Of a DNA stretch of 64,000 bases, positions 22,961 through 30,930 are shown piece after piece. A program made the position numbers and the translations under genes. Below the pieces are notes generated by a model. It saw only the letters and a list, made by a program, of their open reading frames with translations. It ran no database searches and was not told where the DNA came from. The stretch spans positions 1-64,000 of the forward strand of contig SUYP01000001.1 in assembly GCA_015060395.1 (NCBI GenBank). Reading direction: 5' to 3'. Position 1 is the first letter of the stretch. Each line of letters begins with the position of its first letter. The DNA is from Bacteroidales bacterium. Lineage in GTDB: Bacteria; Bacteroidota; Bacteroidia; Bacteroidales; UBA932.

Positions 22961-22968
22961 TATCTTTG
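22961..22968 (+). promoter_or_regulatory. -7 element for the SGNH esterase gene
   Basis: TATCTTTG, a perfect match to TAnnTTTG, lies just after the HTCS stop codon and 21 bp before the ATG at 22990. No clear -33 TTG at the right distance, so the downstream gene may also be read through from the regulator gene. Confidence 0.5.
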
Positions 22969-22989
22969 CCCTACTCAAACGCAAAGCTT

Positions 22990-24081
22990 ATGAAGAAGAT
23001 ACTTTCTGTTGCCATTGCTGTGCTCATATTTCATTCATTGAATGCGCAGCAGACACTTTATTACAATGCCGCAGACCTCAATGTCATCGGCAAGGCAATC
23101 CCGACATCAAAGGATTTCACGAGGATCGATACCTCAGCCTACAGGTTCAACGATAAGGTGATAGATGAGTTTGCCTGCCATTCTACCGGTCTTGCGGTGC
23201 TATTTGCCACCGACAGCCCGTTCATCAATGCAAAGTGGCAGACTTCGCCGGCTAATGCATCTGAAAATATGACTGCAATAGCTCAGAAAGGTCTGGACCT
23301 TTATATAAGGCAGGACGGGGAGTGGGTCTTTGCCGGGGTCGGAAGGCCGCAGATGGACAAGGGTCCGGAGTATGCCTGCCACGAGGGAACTATAGTGAAA
23401 TCTATGGCTCCGGGACGTAAGGAATGTCTTCTGTATCTGCCTTTGTATGACAGGCTTGACTCGCTTTTCATCGGAGTTGAGGAAGGCTCATATATAGAGC
23501 CTCTCGAGAATCCTTTCAAGTATCGTATTGTGGTCAAGGGCTCAAGCGTGACTCACGGCCTGGCGGCCTCACGTCCGGGAATGAGTTACGCGGCCAGGTT
23601 CGGCCGTGACAACGGATTCTATTGCTTCAATCTAGGCTTCAGCGGCAAATCCAAGCTTCAGAAGGAATATGCGCGGTATCTTGCTGATATAGAGGATGTT
23701 GATGCATTCATATTCGATGCCTTTTCCAATCCTTCGGCAGAGATAATCAATGAGAATTTCGAGCGTTTCGTGGACATAATCCGTGAGGCTCATCCAGATG
23801 TTCCGCTTATCTTTATGCAGACAGAACGCCGGGAAAGCCGCAATTTTGACACCTGGAGAGAGGATTTCGAGGCTAAGAAGCAGGTAGCAGCAGAAAAAGC
23901 CGTCCGTGAAAGGATGAAGACAGACAAGCATATCTATTTCATTCCTTCGGACGACTTTCTCGGAGATGAGCATATAGCTACATCAGACGGGTCTCACCCT
24001 ACAGATCTCGGATTTACTTATATGCTGGAGAGCATATCACCGAAGATCCTGAAGATCCTTCGCAAATATGGGATCAGATAA
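22990..24081 (+). CDS. SGNH-fold esterase with N-terminal GxDLY domain
   Basis: 363 residues from the ATG at 22990, which gives a signal peptide (residues 1-20, HSLNAQ); the longer frame starts without one. Residues about 22-170 contain GLDLYIRQDGEW, the hallmark of the GxDLY beta domain that precedes SGNH/GDSL lipase-like domains. The hydrolase begins near 180 with KGSSVTHG (nucleophile S185 or S186) and ends with SDGSHPTDLG carrying the Asp-His pair. These enzymes deacetylate sugars or oligosaccharides in PULs. It follows the HTCS gene on the same strand and converges on argH with an 8-bp overlap, so it marks the PUL boundary. Confidence 0.85.
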   Translation: MKKILSVAIAVLIFHSLNAQQTLYYNAADLNVIGKAIPTSKDFTRIDTSAYRFNDKVIDEFACHSTGLAVLFATDSPFINAKWQTSPANASENMTAIAQKGLDLYIRQDGEWVFAGVGRPQMDKGPEYACHEGTIVKSMAPGRKECLLYLPLYDRLDSLFIGVEEGSYIEPLENPFKYRIVVKGSSVTHGLAASRPGMSYAARFGRDNGFYCFNLGFSGKSKLQKEYARYLADIEDVDAFIFDAFSNPSAEIINENFERFVDIIREAHPDVPLIFMQTERRESRNFDTWREDFEAKKQVAAEKAVRERMKTDKHIYFIPSDDFLGDEHIATSDGSHPTDLGFTYMLESISPKILKILRKYGIR

Positions 24082-25402
24082 ATGCAGCTGCAGACTCCAT
24101 CTTGGCGCGGATCTCTTTAGTGCAGAGATTACCGAGACTGCCAAGGGATGTATGCTTCAGATCGGCCGGCGTAAGCTGGCCGTTTGTCTTTCCCAGTGCT
24201 CCCTGATATGAGAATCTGCCTTCGTTTACCTCGATTCCGACCGACTTGTATGCATCTCTGAACGGCATTCCCTCGAGAGTACGACGGTTGACTTCCTCTA
24301 CTGTAAAGAGATAATCATATATCGGTGCATCAAGTATGCCTTCCTTCACGATTATGTGCTGGAGCATATAATCGGCCATATAGATGCATTTGTGCATCAG
24401 CTCGAGGGCAGGGAAGAGGATGTCCTTGAGGAGCTGGAATTCACGGTGATAGCCGTGCGGCATATTGCTGCAGAGCATTGATATCTGAGTTTCGGCTGAC
24501 ATTATCCTGTTGCAGTTGCCGCGCATAATCTCCCATACGTCAGGATTCTTCTTGTGCGGCATAATGCTCGATCCGGTCGTGAGTTCATCCGGGAACTTTA
24601 TGAATCCGTAATTCGGGCTCATATACATACAGCAGTCAGATGCGAATTTGTTGAGGGTCAATGCGATTGCTCCCATTGCAGAGGCAACGGCGCGTTCGGA
24701 CTTACCACGGCTCAACTGAGCTGCCACCACATTGAAGTCAAGGCTTCCGAAGTCCAGAAGATCCGTGGTCATCTGACGGTCGAGCGGGAATGAACTTCCG
24801 TATCCGGCTGCCGATCCTAGAGGATTCTGGTCTGTTACATTGAACGCGCCACGAAGCATATACATATCATCGGCAAGGGCTTCGGCGTATGCACCGAACC
24901 ATAGTCCGAATGAGGATGGCATAGCTACCTGACCGTGAGTATATCCAGGCAGGAGCACATTCTTATATTCCTCACTGAGATTCTGGAGAGTATAGAACAG
25001 CTGGAGCACTTCATTGCGGAGTGTCAGGACTTCGTCCTTCAGGAATAGCTTCACATCCACAAGCACCTGGTCATTGCGCGAACGTCCGGAATGTATCTTC
25101 TTGCCGATATCTCCGAGACGACGCGTAAGAAGGAGTTCGACCTGTGAATGGATGTCCTCTACATCGTCTTCAAGAATGAACTCGCCGGCATTTATTTCGC
25201 CCAGAATCTGATCGAGGGCTTCTGTCAGAGTCTCAAGCTCGTCAGATGTAAGGAGGCCTATAGATTCGAGCATCCTGATATGTGCCTTAGACCCTATGAC
25301 GTCGTATTTTGCCAGACGCATATCAAGGATACGGTCATTGCCTACTGTAAAATCCTCCACCAGGTCTGTAGCCTGTGTCCCTTTACTCCAAAGTGTACTC
25401 AT
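24074..25402 (-). CDS. argH: argininosuccinate lyase
   Basis: 442 residues from the ATG at 25402 (MSTLWSKGTQ). Upstream in-frame ATGs at 25417 and 25411 fall within or next to a palindromic repeat and are less likely. The fumarase/aspartase superfamily signature GSSIMPHKKNPDVWE is present, with the HSGRSRNDQV and TPLGYTHGQ-like (LPGYTHGQVAMP) segments. It splits argininosuccinate into arginine and fumarate, the last step of arginine synthesis, in the cytoplasm. Last gene of the arg operon; its 3' end overlaps the convergent SGNH gene by 8 bp. Length is normal for the family. Confidence 0.96.
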   Translation of the reverse strand: MSTLWSKGTQATDLVEDFTVGNDRILDMRLAKYDVIGSKAHIRMLESIGLLTSDELETLTEALDQILGEINAGEFILEDDVEDIHSQVELLLTRRLGDIGKKIHSGRSRNDQVLVDVKLFLKDEVLTLRNEVLQLFYTLQNLSEEYKNVLLPGYTHGQVAMPSSFGLWFGAYAEALADDMYMLRGAFNVTDQNPLGSAAGYGSSFPLDRQMTTDLLDFGSLDFNVVAAQLSRGKSERAVASAMGAIALTLNKFASDCCMYMSPNYGFIKFPDELTTGSSIMPHKKNPDVWEIMRGNCNRIMSAETQISMLCSNMPHGYHREFQLLKDILFPALELMHKCIYMADYMLQHIIVKEGILDAPIYDYLFTVEEVNRRTLEGMPFRDAYKSVGIEVNEGRFSYQGALGKTNGQLTPADLKHTSLGSLGNLCTKEIRAKMESAAAFI

Positions 25403-25410
25403 ATCTTTCA

Positions 25411-25435
25411 TTGTCATCTCGAGCGAAGTCGAGAT
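25411..25435. repeat. small palindromic repeat (TGTCA-hairpin family), copy 2
   Basis: TTGTCA followed by ATCTCGA-GCGAAG-TCGAGAT (arms 25416-25422 and 25429-25435) between argE and argH. A 7-bp perfect stem. Same layout as 12349-12375 and 28631-28655. Confidence 0.7.
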
Positions 25436-25439
25436 ATCT

Positions 25440-26666
25440 TTATAATAGGTTTATAAATTCAATATATGTTTCTATTCCGTTTCTGAGTTCCTCGACAAGG
25501 ACATATTCGTCCTTTCTATGCGAACGTGCTGACTCGCCAGGACCCATCTTGATCGCATCGCAGCTTACTCTCATCCAGTCGGATGTCGTGGGTGATGAAA
25601 ATGTCTCTATATCAAGCGCTTCCGCGGCTTTCTGAAGAGGGGAGTCTTCGAATGTGGCGCTTGAACGGTTGGCAAGATTGCGTGGCCTCAGTTCGCTTTT
25701 GCAGATGTTCTGGAGCTCTATGAGGATATCCTCGTTGGTGTATTGCTCCGTAGGACGAATGTCTATGACGAAGTCACATCTGTAGGGGATGACATTGTGC
25801 GCAGTACCGGCAGAAATCTGGGTTACGTTCAGATTGACCTTTCCCATACGAGGTGATATTCTGCTGAAGGTATGCTCCCGGAGTCTGTTTATATCTTCCA
25901 GAGCTATGTACAATGCATTCTTTCCCTCATTTCTCGCAGCGTGCCCGCTTGTCCCGTGGGCTGTCGCATCGATCACCAGAAGCCCTCTTTCCGAGGTCGC
26001 CGCCTTCATTCCTGTAGGTTCTCCGATAATGGCAAGATCGACCTTTGACTCCAGTTCCGGCCATAGGCCTGTCATCCCGTTCTTTCCGGATCTCTCCTCC
26101 TCGCAGGTCAGAACCAGTATCAGATTCGGCCTTCCACCTTTTCCGGAGATACCGGTGGGGGGCTGGACCGTGCTACCCCCCTGGCCGCAGGGGGAGGGAC
26201 CCAAGCTTGCTTGGGAGGGGTTGTCCATCACCCCATCGGTAGCGCCGGAAAGGTGCTGGAAGTATCTGTAAACTGCAATCATTGCTACAACAGAGGCTCC
26301 GTCGTCGTTGCTTCCGAGTCCTGCCACAATCTCCGATGCACCTTTTTGTCTGCCGATGATGTCGCTCACAGTCTCCTCAACTTTCTTATAATCAGGAGTA
26401 TATGGGTCGAAACCATATTCCGGACTGGGACTTACCGTATCAATATGGGCACACAGCATAAGAGTCGGACTTGATGGATCCGTTATATGCTCTGCGATAA
26501 TATTGTTACCTTTCCGCTGATGCACGATTCCCTTGGCCTCAAGCCAGGAACATAGATGGCTGCATACTGTTTCCTCCTCGAATGAAGGTGACGGTATGGC
26601 AATCATCTCCTTAAGCAGATCTATTGCATCTGCAGTCAGCCTATCTATATTCAATATGTTTCCCAT
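25440..26666 (-). CDS. argE: M20-family N-acylornithine/N-acylcitrulline deacylase with an in-frame insertion
   Basis: 408 residues. M20 metallopeptidase pattern: CAHIDTVSP at 72-80, GLGSNDDGASV at 117-126 (bridging Asp), TCEEERSGKNG from 188 (catalytic Glu pair) and GEPTGMKAATSERG. In the Bacteroidetes arginine route this enzyme releases the acyl group from N-acylcitrulline or N-acylornithine; the operon with argF' supports that role. Residues about 136-179 (including GPSPCGQGG) interrupt the usual continuous segment between the active-site blocks and are encoded by a foldback element (26131-26262). The reading frame is intact, so the protein is probably still functional with a surface loop. 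Confidence 0.88.
   Translation of the reverse strand: MGNILNIDRLTADAIDLLKEMIAIPSPSFEEETVCSHLCSWLEAKGIVHQRKGNNIIAEHITDPSSPTLMLCAHIDTVSPSPEYGFDPYTPDYKKVEETVSDIIGRQKGASEIVAGLGSNDDGASVVAMIAVYRYFQHLSGATDGVMDNPSQASLGPSPCGQGGSTVQPPTGISGKGGRPNLILVLTCEEERSGKNGMTGLWPELESKVDLAIIGEPTGMKAATSERGLLVIDATAHGTSGHAARNEGKNALYIALEDINRLREHTFSRISPRMGKVNLNVTQISAGTAHNVIPYRCDFVIDIRPTEQYTNEDILIELQNICKSELRPRNLANRSSATFEDSPLQKAAEALDIETFSSPTTSDWMRVSCDAIKMGPGESARSHRKDEYVLVEELRNGIETYIEFINLL
26131..26262. repeat. foldback palindromic element, copy A, in frame within argE
   Basis: Outer arms 26150-26168 and 26223-26241 pair over 16 of 19 positions (plus one G-T), and the stem continues outward with CCTTTTCCGG at 26137-26146 against CCGGAAAGG at 26245-26253. 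The core 26169-26222 holds two hairpins: CCCCC/GGGGG around TGGCCGCA, and CCCAAGC-TT-GCTTGGG at 26200-26215. The topology matches copies B and C, while the arm sequence is unrelated to theirs. Total span is about 44 codons. Confidence 0.8.
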
Positions 26667-26700
26667 CCGTAAATCTGATGTTTTCGGGTAACCCCTGTCG

Positions 26701-27564
26701 TTATATCAGAACCGTTCCCTTATCATTGAGCAGGTTCCTTGCGTGCTTGATGACAACTCTTGCCACTCCGCTGTCAATCGCCTTGAATGAGTTCGTAAGC
26801 TTCGGAATCATTCCGTCTGCAACGATGCCTTCCTTCTTGAGCTCCTCAAACCTGCCGCGCGTGATTTCGCCGATGACGCTGCTGTCATCATCCTTGTCGT
26901 ATAGCACACCATCCTTCTCAAAGCAATATATCAGCTCCGTCTCGTGCGTAAGCCTTCCGTCATCACTGCAATGCGTGCATTCTTCACATCTGCAGCACAC
27001 TTCACGCGGAGAGCGGTATCTGTAGTTTGCCATTGCCGTGGCTACGGAAGATGCTATCGTGTCTGCATTGGTATTCAGAAGGTTACCGGCTCCATCGTGG
27101 TTGATCGCATTGAACACCGGTACAATTCCTCTTTCGAGCATAGTATATATGAAGCCGGCATTGACACTGTCTCCTGTAACGTCTCCTACATATCCGTAGT
27201 CTATTTCCTTTCCGAGACTTTCAATATGTACCGGAGGCCTTTTTCTGGCTTTGACGGCATTACCGTCAGCTCCGCTCAATCCTATCGCATTGCATCCTTC
27301 TGCCTGAAGCAGGGCAGTGATGTTCTTGCTGCACCATCCTGCGTACACCATCGTCACGACCTTGAGCGCGGCCTCGTCCGTCACCCTTCTTCCCTCTATC
27401 ATCACTGGAGTCAGTCCCATCTCCTTCTGCATCTGGCTTGCCATCACTCCGCCTCCGTGCACCAGTATCTTCATCCCCGGCATAGCAGCAAAATCCCTGA
27501 CAAACTCCCTCAGAAGTTCCGGATTGTCAACTACATTTCCTCCTATTTTTACTACTCTGATCAT
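26701..27564 (-). CDS. argB: N-acylglutamate kinase (acetylglutamate kinase family)
   Basis: 287 residues. Amino-acid kinase fold: VVKIGGNVV at 4-12, LVHGGGVMAS at 34-43, IEGRRVTDEAALKVV at 57-70, GLSGADGNAVKARK, NTNADTIASSVA and IPKLTNSF. It phosphorylates N-acetyl- or N-succinylglutamate, the second step of arginine synthesis. A segment at residues about 180-208 (codons 26941-27027) is longer than in family members I know and carries five cysteines (190, 191, 193, 196, 199; CxC and two CxxC spacings). It sits just before ELIYCFEKDGVL, where other homologues have a short helix. The catalytic core is otherwise complete. Confidence 0.93.
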   Translation of the reverse strand: MIRVVKIGGNVVDNPELLREFVRDFAAMPGMKILVHGGGVMASQMQKEMGLTPVMIEGRRVTDEAALKVVTMVYAGWCSKNITALLQAEGCNAIGLSGADGNAVKARKRPPVHIESLGKEIDYGYVGDVTGDSVNAGFIYTMLERGIVPVFNAINHDGAGNLLNTNADTIASSVATAMANYRYRSPREVCCRCEECTHCSDDGRLTHETELIYCFEKDGVLYDKDDDSSVIGEITRGRFEELKKEGIVADGMIPKLTNSFKAIDSGVARVVIKHARNLLNDKGTVLI

Positions 27565-27608
27565 AAGCTGTCGCTTAACTTCTTGGTTTTCAGTGTTTTG
27601 CTTATTAT

Positions 27609-27632
27609 GCCTGCTGTAGTTGTGCAGCAGGC
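27609..27632. other. intercistronic hairpin between argF' and argB
   Basis: GCCTGCTG at 27609-27616 and CAGCAGGC at 27625-27632, 8-bp stem with an 8-nt loop, in the about 100-bp gap between argF' (upstream on the minus strand) and argB. No U-tract follows, so an RNA processing or stability element is more likely than a terminator. Confidence 0.5.
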
Positions 27633-27662
27633 GTATCTGTTAAGTCTTTGACTTATAGCCTG

Positions 27663-28616
27663 TTATATGCCAAGGAGAATCTGTTTTAGAATTGTCTGCG
27701 CAGAAACCACACGGTTCGCAGCTTCCGGGATGACGATCGACTGCGGACTTTCAATCACGTCGTCTGTCACGATCATATTCCTGCGTACAGGCAGACAGTG
27801 CATAAAATACGCATTGTTCGTCAAGGCCATCTTCTCCGCATCCACAGTCCAGTCACGGTCTGTGCACAATATCTTGCCGTAATTATCTCCGCTATAAGCA
27901 GACCAGTTCTTTGCGTAAATGAAATCCGCCCCCTCGAATGCCTTTCTCTGGTCATATTCGATGCGTGCGCGTCCTGTAAATGCAGGATCCAGCTCATATC
28001 CGCGAGGATGGGTGATCACAAATTCATAATCTGTCATATTAATTCCCTCTGCGAATGAGTTAGGAACCGCCTGTGGCAGAGCCTTCGGATGAGGTGCCCA
28101 GGTCATTACGATCTTAGGCTTCTCCACCTTCTTGTATTCCTCGATGGTTATGAGGTCTGCAAATGTCTGCAGAGGATGCCTGGTGGCAGCTTCCATACTG
28201 AACACAGGCTTGCCGGAATATTTGATGAACTGGTTGATGATCACCTCGTTGTAATCATCCTCCTTGCTCTCGAACTTTGCGAATGCACGGACACCGATGA
28301 CATCGCAATAGCATCCCATCACCGGAATCGCCTCGAGCAGATGTTCTGGCTTGTCGCTATCCATTATGACTCCTCTCTCAGTTTCAAGCTTCCACGCTCC
28401 CTGGTTCACGTCGAGGACTATGACGTTCATTCCAAGGTTCATAGCCGCTTTCTGAGTGCTGAGTCTTGTACGCAGGCTTGAATTGAAGAATATCATCAGC
28501 AGGGTCTTGTTCCTGCCGAGGTTCTGATCTGCGAAAGGATTTTCCTTTACGTATTTTGCCGCTTCAAGAGCCTTTGAAAGGTCTCCGAGCTGTGTTATCG
28601 ATGTGAAATGTCTCAT
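27663..28616 (-). CDS. argF': N-succinylornithine (acylornithine) carbamoyltransferase
   Basis: 317 residues. Carbamoyl-phosphate site FFNSSLRTRLSTQKAA at about 43-58, DVNQGAWKLE, KPEHLLEAIPVMGCYCDVIGVR at 89-110 and HCLPVRRN near the C-terminus. This is the Bacteroidetes form of the enzyme that carbamoylates N-acylornithine rather than free ornithine. Work on the Bacteroides fragilis and Xanthomonas enzymes showed that Pro at about position 90 goes with succinylornithine and Glu at the equivalent place with acetylornithine; here residue 90 is Pro. The pathway is therefore inferred to use succinylated intermediates. Within the arg operon, 22 bp after argD. Confidence 0.94.
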   Translation of the reverse strand: MRHFTSITQLGDLSKALEAAKYVKENPFADQNLGRNKTLLMIFFNSSLRTRLSTQKAAMNLGMNVIVLDVNQGAWKLETERGVIMDSDKPEHLLEAIPVMGCYCDVIGVRAFAKFESKEDDYNEVIINQFIKYSGKPVFSMEAATRHPLQTFADLITIEEYKKVEKPKIVMTWAPHPKALPQAVPNSFAEGINMTDYEFVITHPRGYELDPAFTGRARIEYDQRKAFEGADFIYAKNWSAYSGDNYGKILCTDRDWTVDAEKMALTNNAYFMHCLPVRRNMIVTDDVIESPQSIVIPEAANRVVSAQTILKQILLGI

Positions 28617-28630
28617 AATGTCATTTTTAG

Positions 28631-28655
28631 ACCCCTCGTCAAGCTCGGGGTGACA
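28631..28655. repeat. small palindromic repeat (TGTCA-hairpin family), copy 3, overlapping the argD stop
   Basis: ACCCC at 28631-28635 and GGGGT at 28647-28651 enclose TCGTCAAGCTC; TGACA follows on the plus strand. The argD stop codon is 28639-28641, so the repeat encodes the last residues of ArgD (SPRA) and its stop. Confidence 0.7.
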
Positions 28656-29778
28656 GGTCGGTGAGTTCTTTCCAGGCGTTTACAAATGATTCGGCTGTTT
28701 TCTTTGATACGGTAAGTGACGGCAGGAGGCGAATCACGCCGGCACCGGCAGCTCCGGTAAAGAAATGTTTCTCGAACAGAAGCCTGTTGCGAAGGCCGAT
28801 ATATTCCTCATTCAGCTCAAGGCCGATCATCAGACCTTTTCCTCTGTATTCCTTGATGGCTTTGTCGTCCCTGAATGCTTCTGCGAAATATTTTCCGATT
28901 TCAGCTGCATTTTCAATAAGATGTTCATTCTCAATGATATCCAATACCGCAAGAGCCGCTGTGCAGGCCAGATGGTTTCCTCCGAAAGTCGTGCCCAGCA
29001 TTCCATACGAAGCCTTGATGGCCGGACTGATGATCACTCCTCCGATAGGGAATCCGTTACCCATACCCTTGGCCATAGTGACGATATCCGCCCTTACTCC
29101 ATAATGCTGATGGGCAAAGAATTTTCCGGTACGTCCGTATCCCGACTGTATCTCATCAAGAATGAGCACACATCCGTGCTGGTCACATAGCTCACGCAGC
29201 CCGTGGATGAACTCAGCCGTAGGTTCATATATTCCTGCCACTCCCTGGATGCCCTCTATTATAACTGCAGCAAAATCTCCTTTTGACAACTCTGCCGAAA
29301 CTGCCTCCAGATCATTCAGAGGCGCGAAAACGATATTTTCTGTTGCATTGAAAGGCGCTTGTATCTTAGGATTGTCTGTTGCAGCCACCGCACCGGATGT
29401 CCTTCCGTGGAAAGCCTTTCTGAATGCAAGCACCTTGGCCTTACCGGTGTGGAATGACGCTACCTTCAGGGCATTTTCGTTTGCCTCAGCTCCACTGTTG
29501 CAAAGAAACAGCGCATAATCATCATATCCGCATACCTTTCCGAGACGTGCCGCCAGATCCCTCTGCAGCGAATTCTGAACTGCATTCGAATAGAATCCCA
29601 TCTTCCCAAGCTGCTCGGAAACCATCTTCACGTAATGAGGATGCGAATGACCGACGGAAATCACAGCGTGACCGCCGTAAAGATCGGTATATTCCACCCC
29701 ATCCTTATCCCACAATGTCGTATCCTGTCCCCTGACAGGCTCTATATCCCATAAAGGGTAAACATCAAATAAATTCAT
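28639..29778 (-). CDS. argD: N-acylornithine aminotransferase
   Basis: 379 residues. Class-III PLP aminotransferase: CNSGAEANENALK at 93-105, FHGRTSGAVAATDN, EGIQGVAGI, LDEIQSGYGRTGKF with D208, and the Schiff-base lysine K237 in TMAKGMGNGFPIGG. Converts N-acylglutamate semialdehyde to N-acylornithine using glutamate. Located between argC (48 bp) and argF'. The C-terminal four residues and the stop lie in a palindromic repeat (28631-28655), which suggests the original stop was replaced when the repeat inserted. The length is otherwise ordinary for the short ArgD type. Confidence 0.95.
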   Translation of the reverse strand: MNLFDVYPLWDIEPVRGQDTTLWDKDGVEYTDLYGGHAVISVGHSHPHYVKMVSEQLGKMGFYSNAVQNSLQRDLAARLGKVCGYDDYALFLCNSGAEANENALKVASFHTGKAKVLAFRKAFHGRTSGAVAATDNPKIQAPFNATENIVFAPLNDLEAVSAELSKGDFAAVIIEGIQGVAGIYEPTAEFIHGLRELCDQHGCVLILDEIQSGYGRTGKFFAHQHYGVRADIVTMAKGMGNGFPIGGVIISPAIKASYGMLGTTFGGNHLACTAALAVLDIIENEHLIENAAEIGKYFAEAFRDDKAIKEYRGKGLMIGLELNEEYIGLRNRLLFEKHFFTGAAGAGVIRLLPSLTVSKKTAESFVNAWKELTDLSPRA

Positions 29779-29826
29779 ATCACTTTCTTACTCAATATCT
29801 TTCAACCGCGTTTCAAGGTCATCGTC

Positions 29827-30930
29827 TCAAAATGCAGAAGGCTTGAGACGAAGACCGCTGTCTTCCGGCAGCCCGAACATCAGGTTCATATTCTGCACCG
29901 CCTGTCCTGCAGCCCCCTTCACCAGATTATCTATAGCCGAAGCAATATGCACATACCCATCGTGCAGCTCCACGTGCACCAGTCCCTTATTGGTATTCAC
30001 CACCTCCTTCATCGAAATCCCCTCGGCACTATGGAACACAAAAGGCGACTCAGCATAATAATCCTCGAAAACCTTCTGATAATCCTCCAGACTCATTCCC
30101 TCCACAGCCCTAGTATATACACTCGCAAAAATTCCCCTCGCAAAATCACCCCTCAGCGGCACAAAATTCACTTTTATATCCCCGTGGTCAATTGAGCAAT
30201 CTGCTGAATGGTGATGCAAGTCGTTTGAAGACGGAGAAGACGTGCCACCCCCGGCTAGGGGGTGCCTGAGCGTAGCGAAGGCGGGGGTCTTCGTAGTCTC
30301 AAACGACTGCATTACTTTCATCAGATTCTGTCTGATCTCCGCCAGATGCTGATGCGTAAACAACTTATAAATCGAGATATTGTCGCTCCTGTAGCTGAAA
30401 TGCGTCGTCTCTCCCGGCTTCTTTCCTGCTCCCGTCGAACCGGTTATTGCAGTAACGTGGATCTCATCATTTATAAGCCCGGCCGCAGCCAAAGGCAAGG
30501 TAGCCAACTGGATAGCAGTCGCAAAACATCCCGGATTGGCAATGTCGTGAGCCTTGCGGATCTCCTCCTTGGCACTCTCGCAAAGGCCATATACAAAATG
30601 CCTTCCTGCATAATCACCGTCGAGCCTGAAGTCGTTGCCCAGATCGATTATCCTGCATTCCGGAGATATGTCGTGACTATCCACAAACTGCCTTGAAATA
30701 CCGTGACCAAGACACAGGAATATCACATCAGGATCGTTCAGCTCCTTGCCGAAGCAAAGATCAGTCTCTCCGATAAGATCACGGTGCACCGAAGCTACCG
30801 GTGTACCCTCGGATGACGTAGTTGTAGCCGCCACAATTTCCACATCCGGATGATTCAGCAATATCCTGAACAACTCTCCTCCCGTATATCCTGTTCCTCC
30901 GGCAATCGCCACGCGGATTTTCCTATTCAT
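29827..30930 (-). CDS. argC: N-acyl-gamma-glutamyl-phosphate reductase with an in-frame insertion
   Basis: 367 residues. NAD(P)-binding GGTGYTGGELFRILL at 11-25, catalytic C135 in ANPGCFATAI, ITGSTGAGKKPGETTHF and the C-terminal PLRGDFARGIFASVYT. Reduces N-acylglutamyl phosphate to the semialdehyde. Between HLAEIRQNL (to residue 203) and DHGDIKVNFVPLRGDF (from 248) lie about 42 extra residues (PAFATLRHPLAGGG and others) absent from ordinary ArgC, encoded by the foldback element at 30198-30327. The insertion falls in a loop between the substrate-domain histidine segment and the next strand, so activity may be retained. Its start overlaps argG by 8 bp. Confidence 0.93.
   Translation of the reverse strand: MNRKIRVAIAGGTGYTGGELFRILLNHPDVEIVAATTTSSEGTPVASVHRDLIGETDLCFGKELNDPDVIFLCLGHGISRQFVDSHDISPECRIIDLGNDFRLDGDYAGRHFVYGLCESAKEEIRKAHDIANPGCFATAIQLATLPLAAAGLINDEIHVTAITGSTGAGKKPGETTHFSYRSDNISIYKLFTHQHLAEIRQNLMKVMQSFETTKTPAFATLRHPLAGGGTSSPSSNDLHHHSADCSIDHGDIKVNFVPLRGDFARGIFASVYTRAVEGMSLEDYQKVFEDYYAESPFVFHSAEGISMKEVVNTNKGLVHVELHDGYVHIASAIDNLVKGAAGQAVQNMNLMFGLPEDSGLRLKPSAF
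30198..30327. repeat. foldback palindromic element, copy B, in frame within argC
   Basis: Arms: AGTCGTTTGA (30219-30228) with TCAAACGACT (30299-30308), GAC with GTC, and GAAGAC (30236-30241) with GTCTTC (30287-30292). Weaker pairing continues outward to AATCTG at 30198-30203 against CAGATT at 30322-30327. The core 30242-30286 contains CACCCCC/GGGGGTG (30246-30252, 30258-30264) and a second small hairpin. The first 26 core bases (30242-30267) are identical to copy C (36877-36902). Confidence 0.85.

Noticed and set aside
26944..27651. 235-codon plus-strand frame over argB
   Set aside because: Antisense to argB, which has all kinase motifs; no domain or initiation signal on the plus strand.
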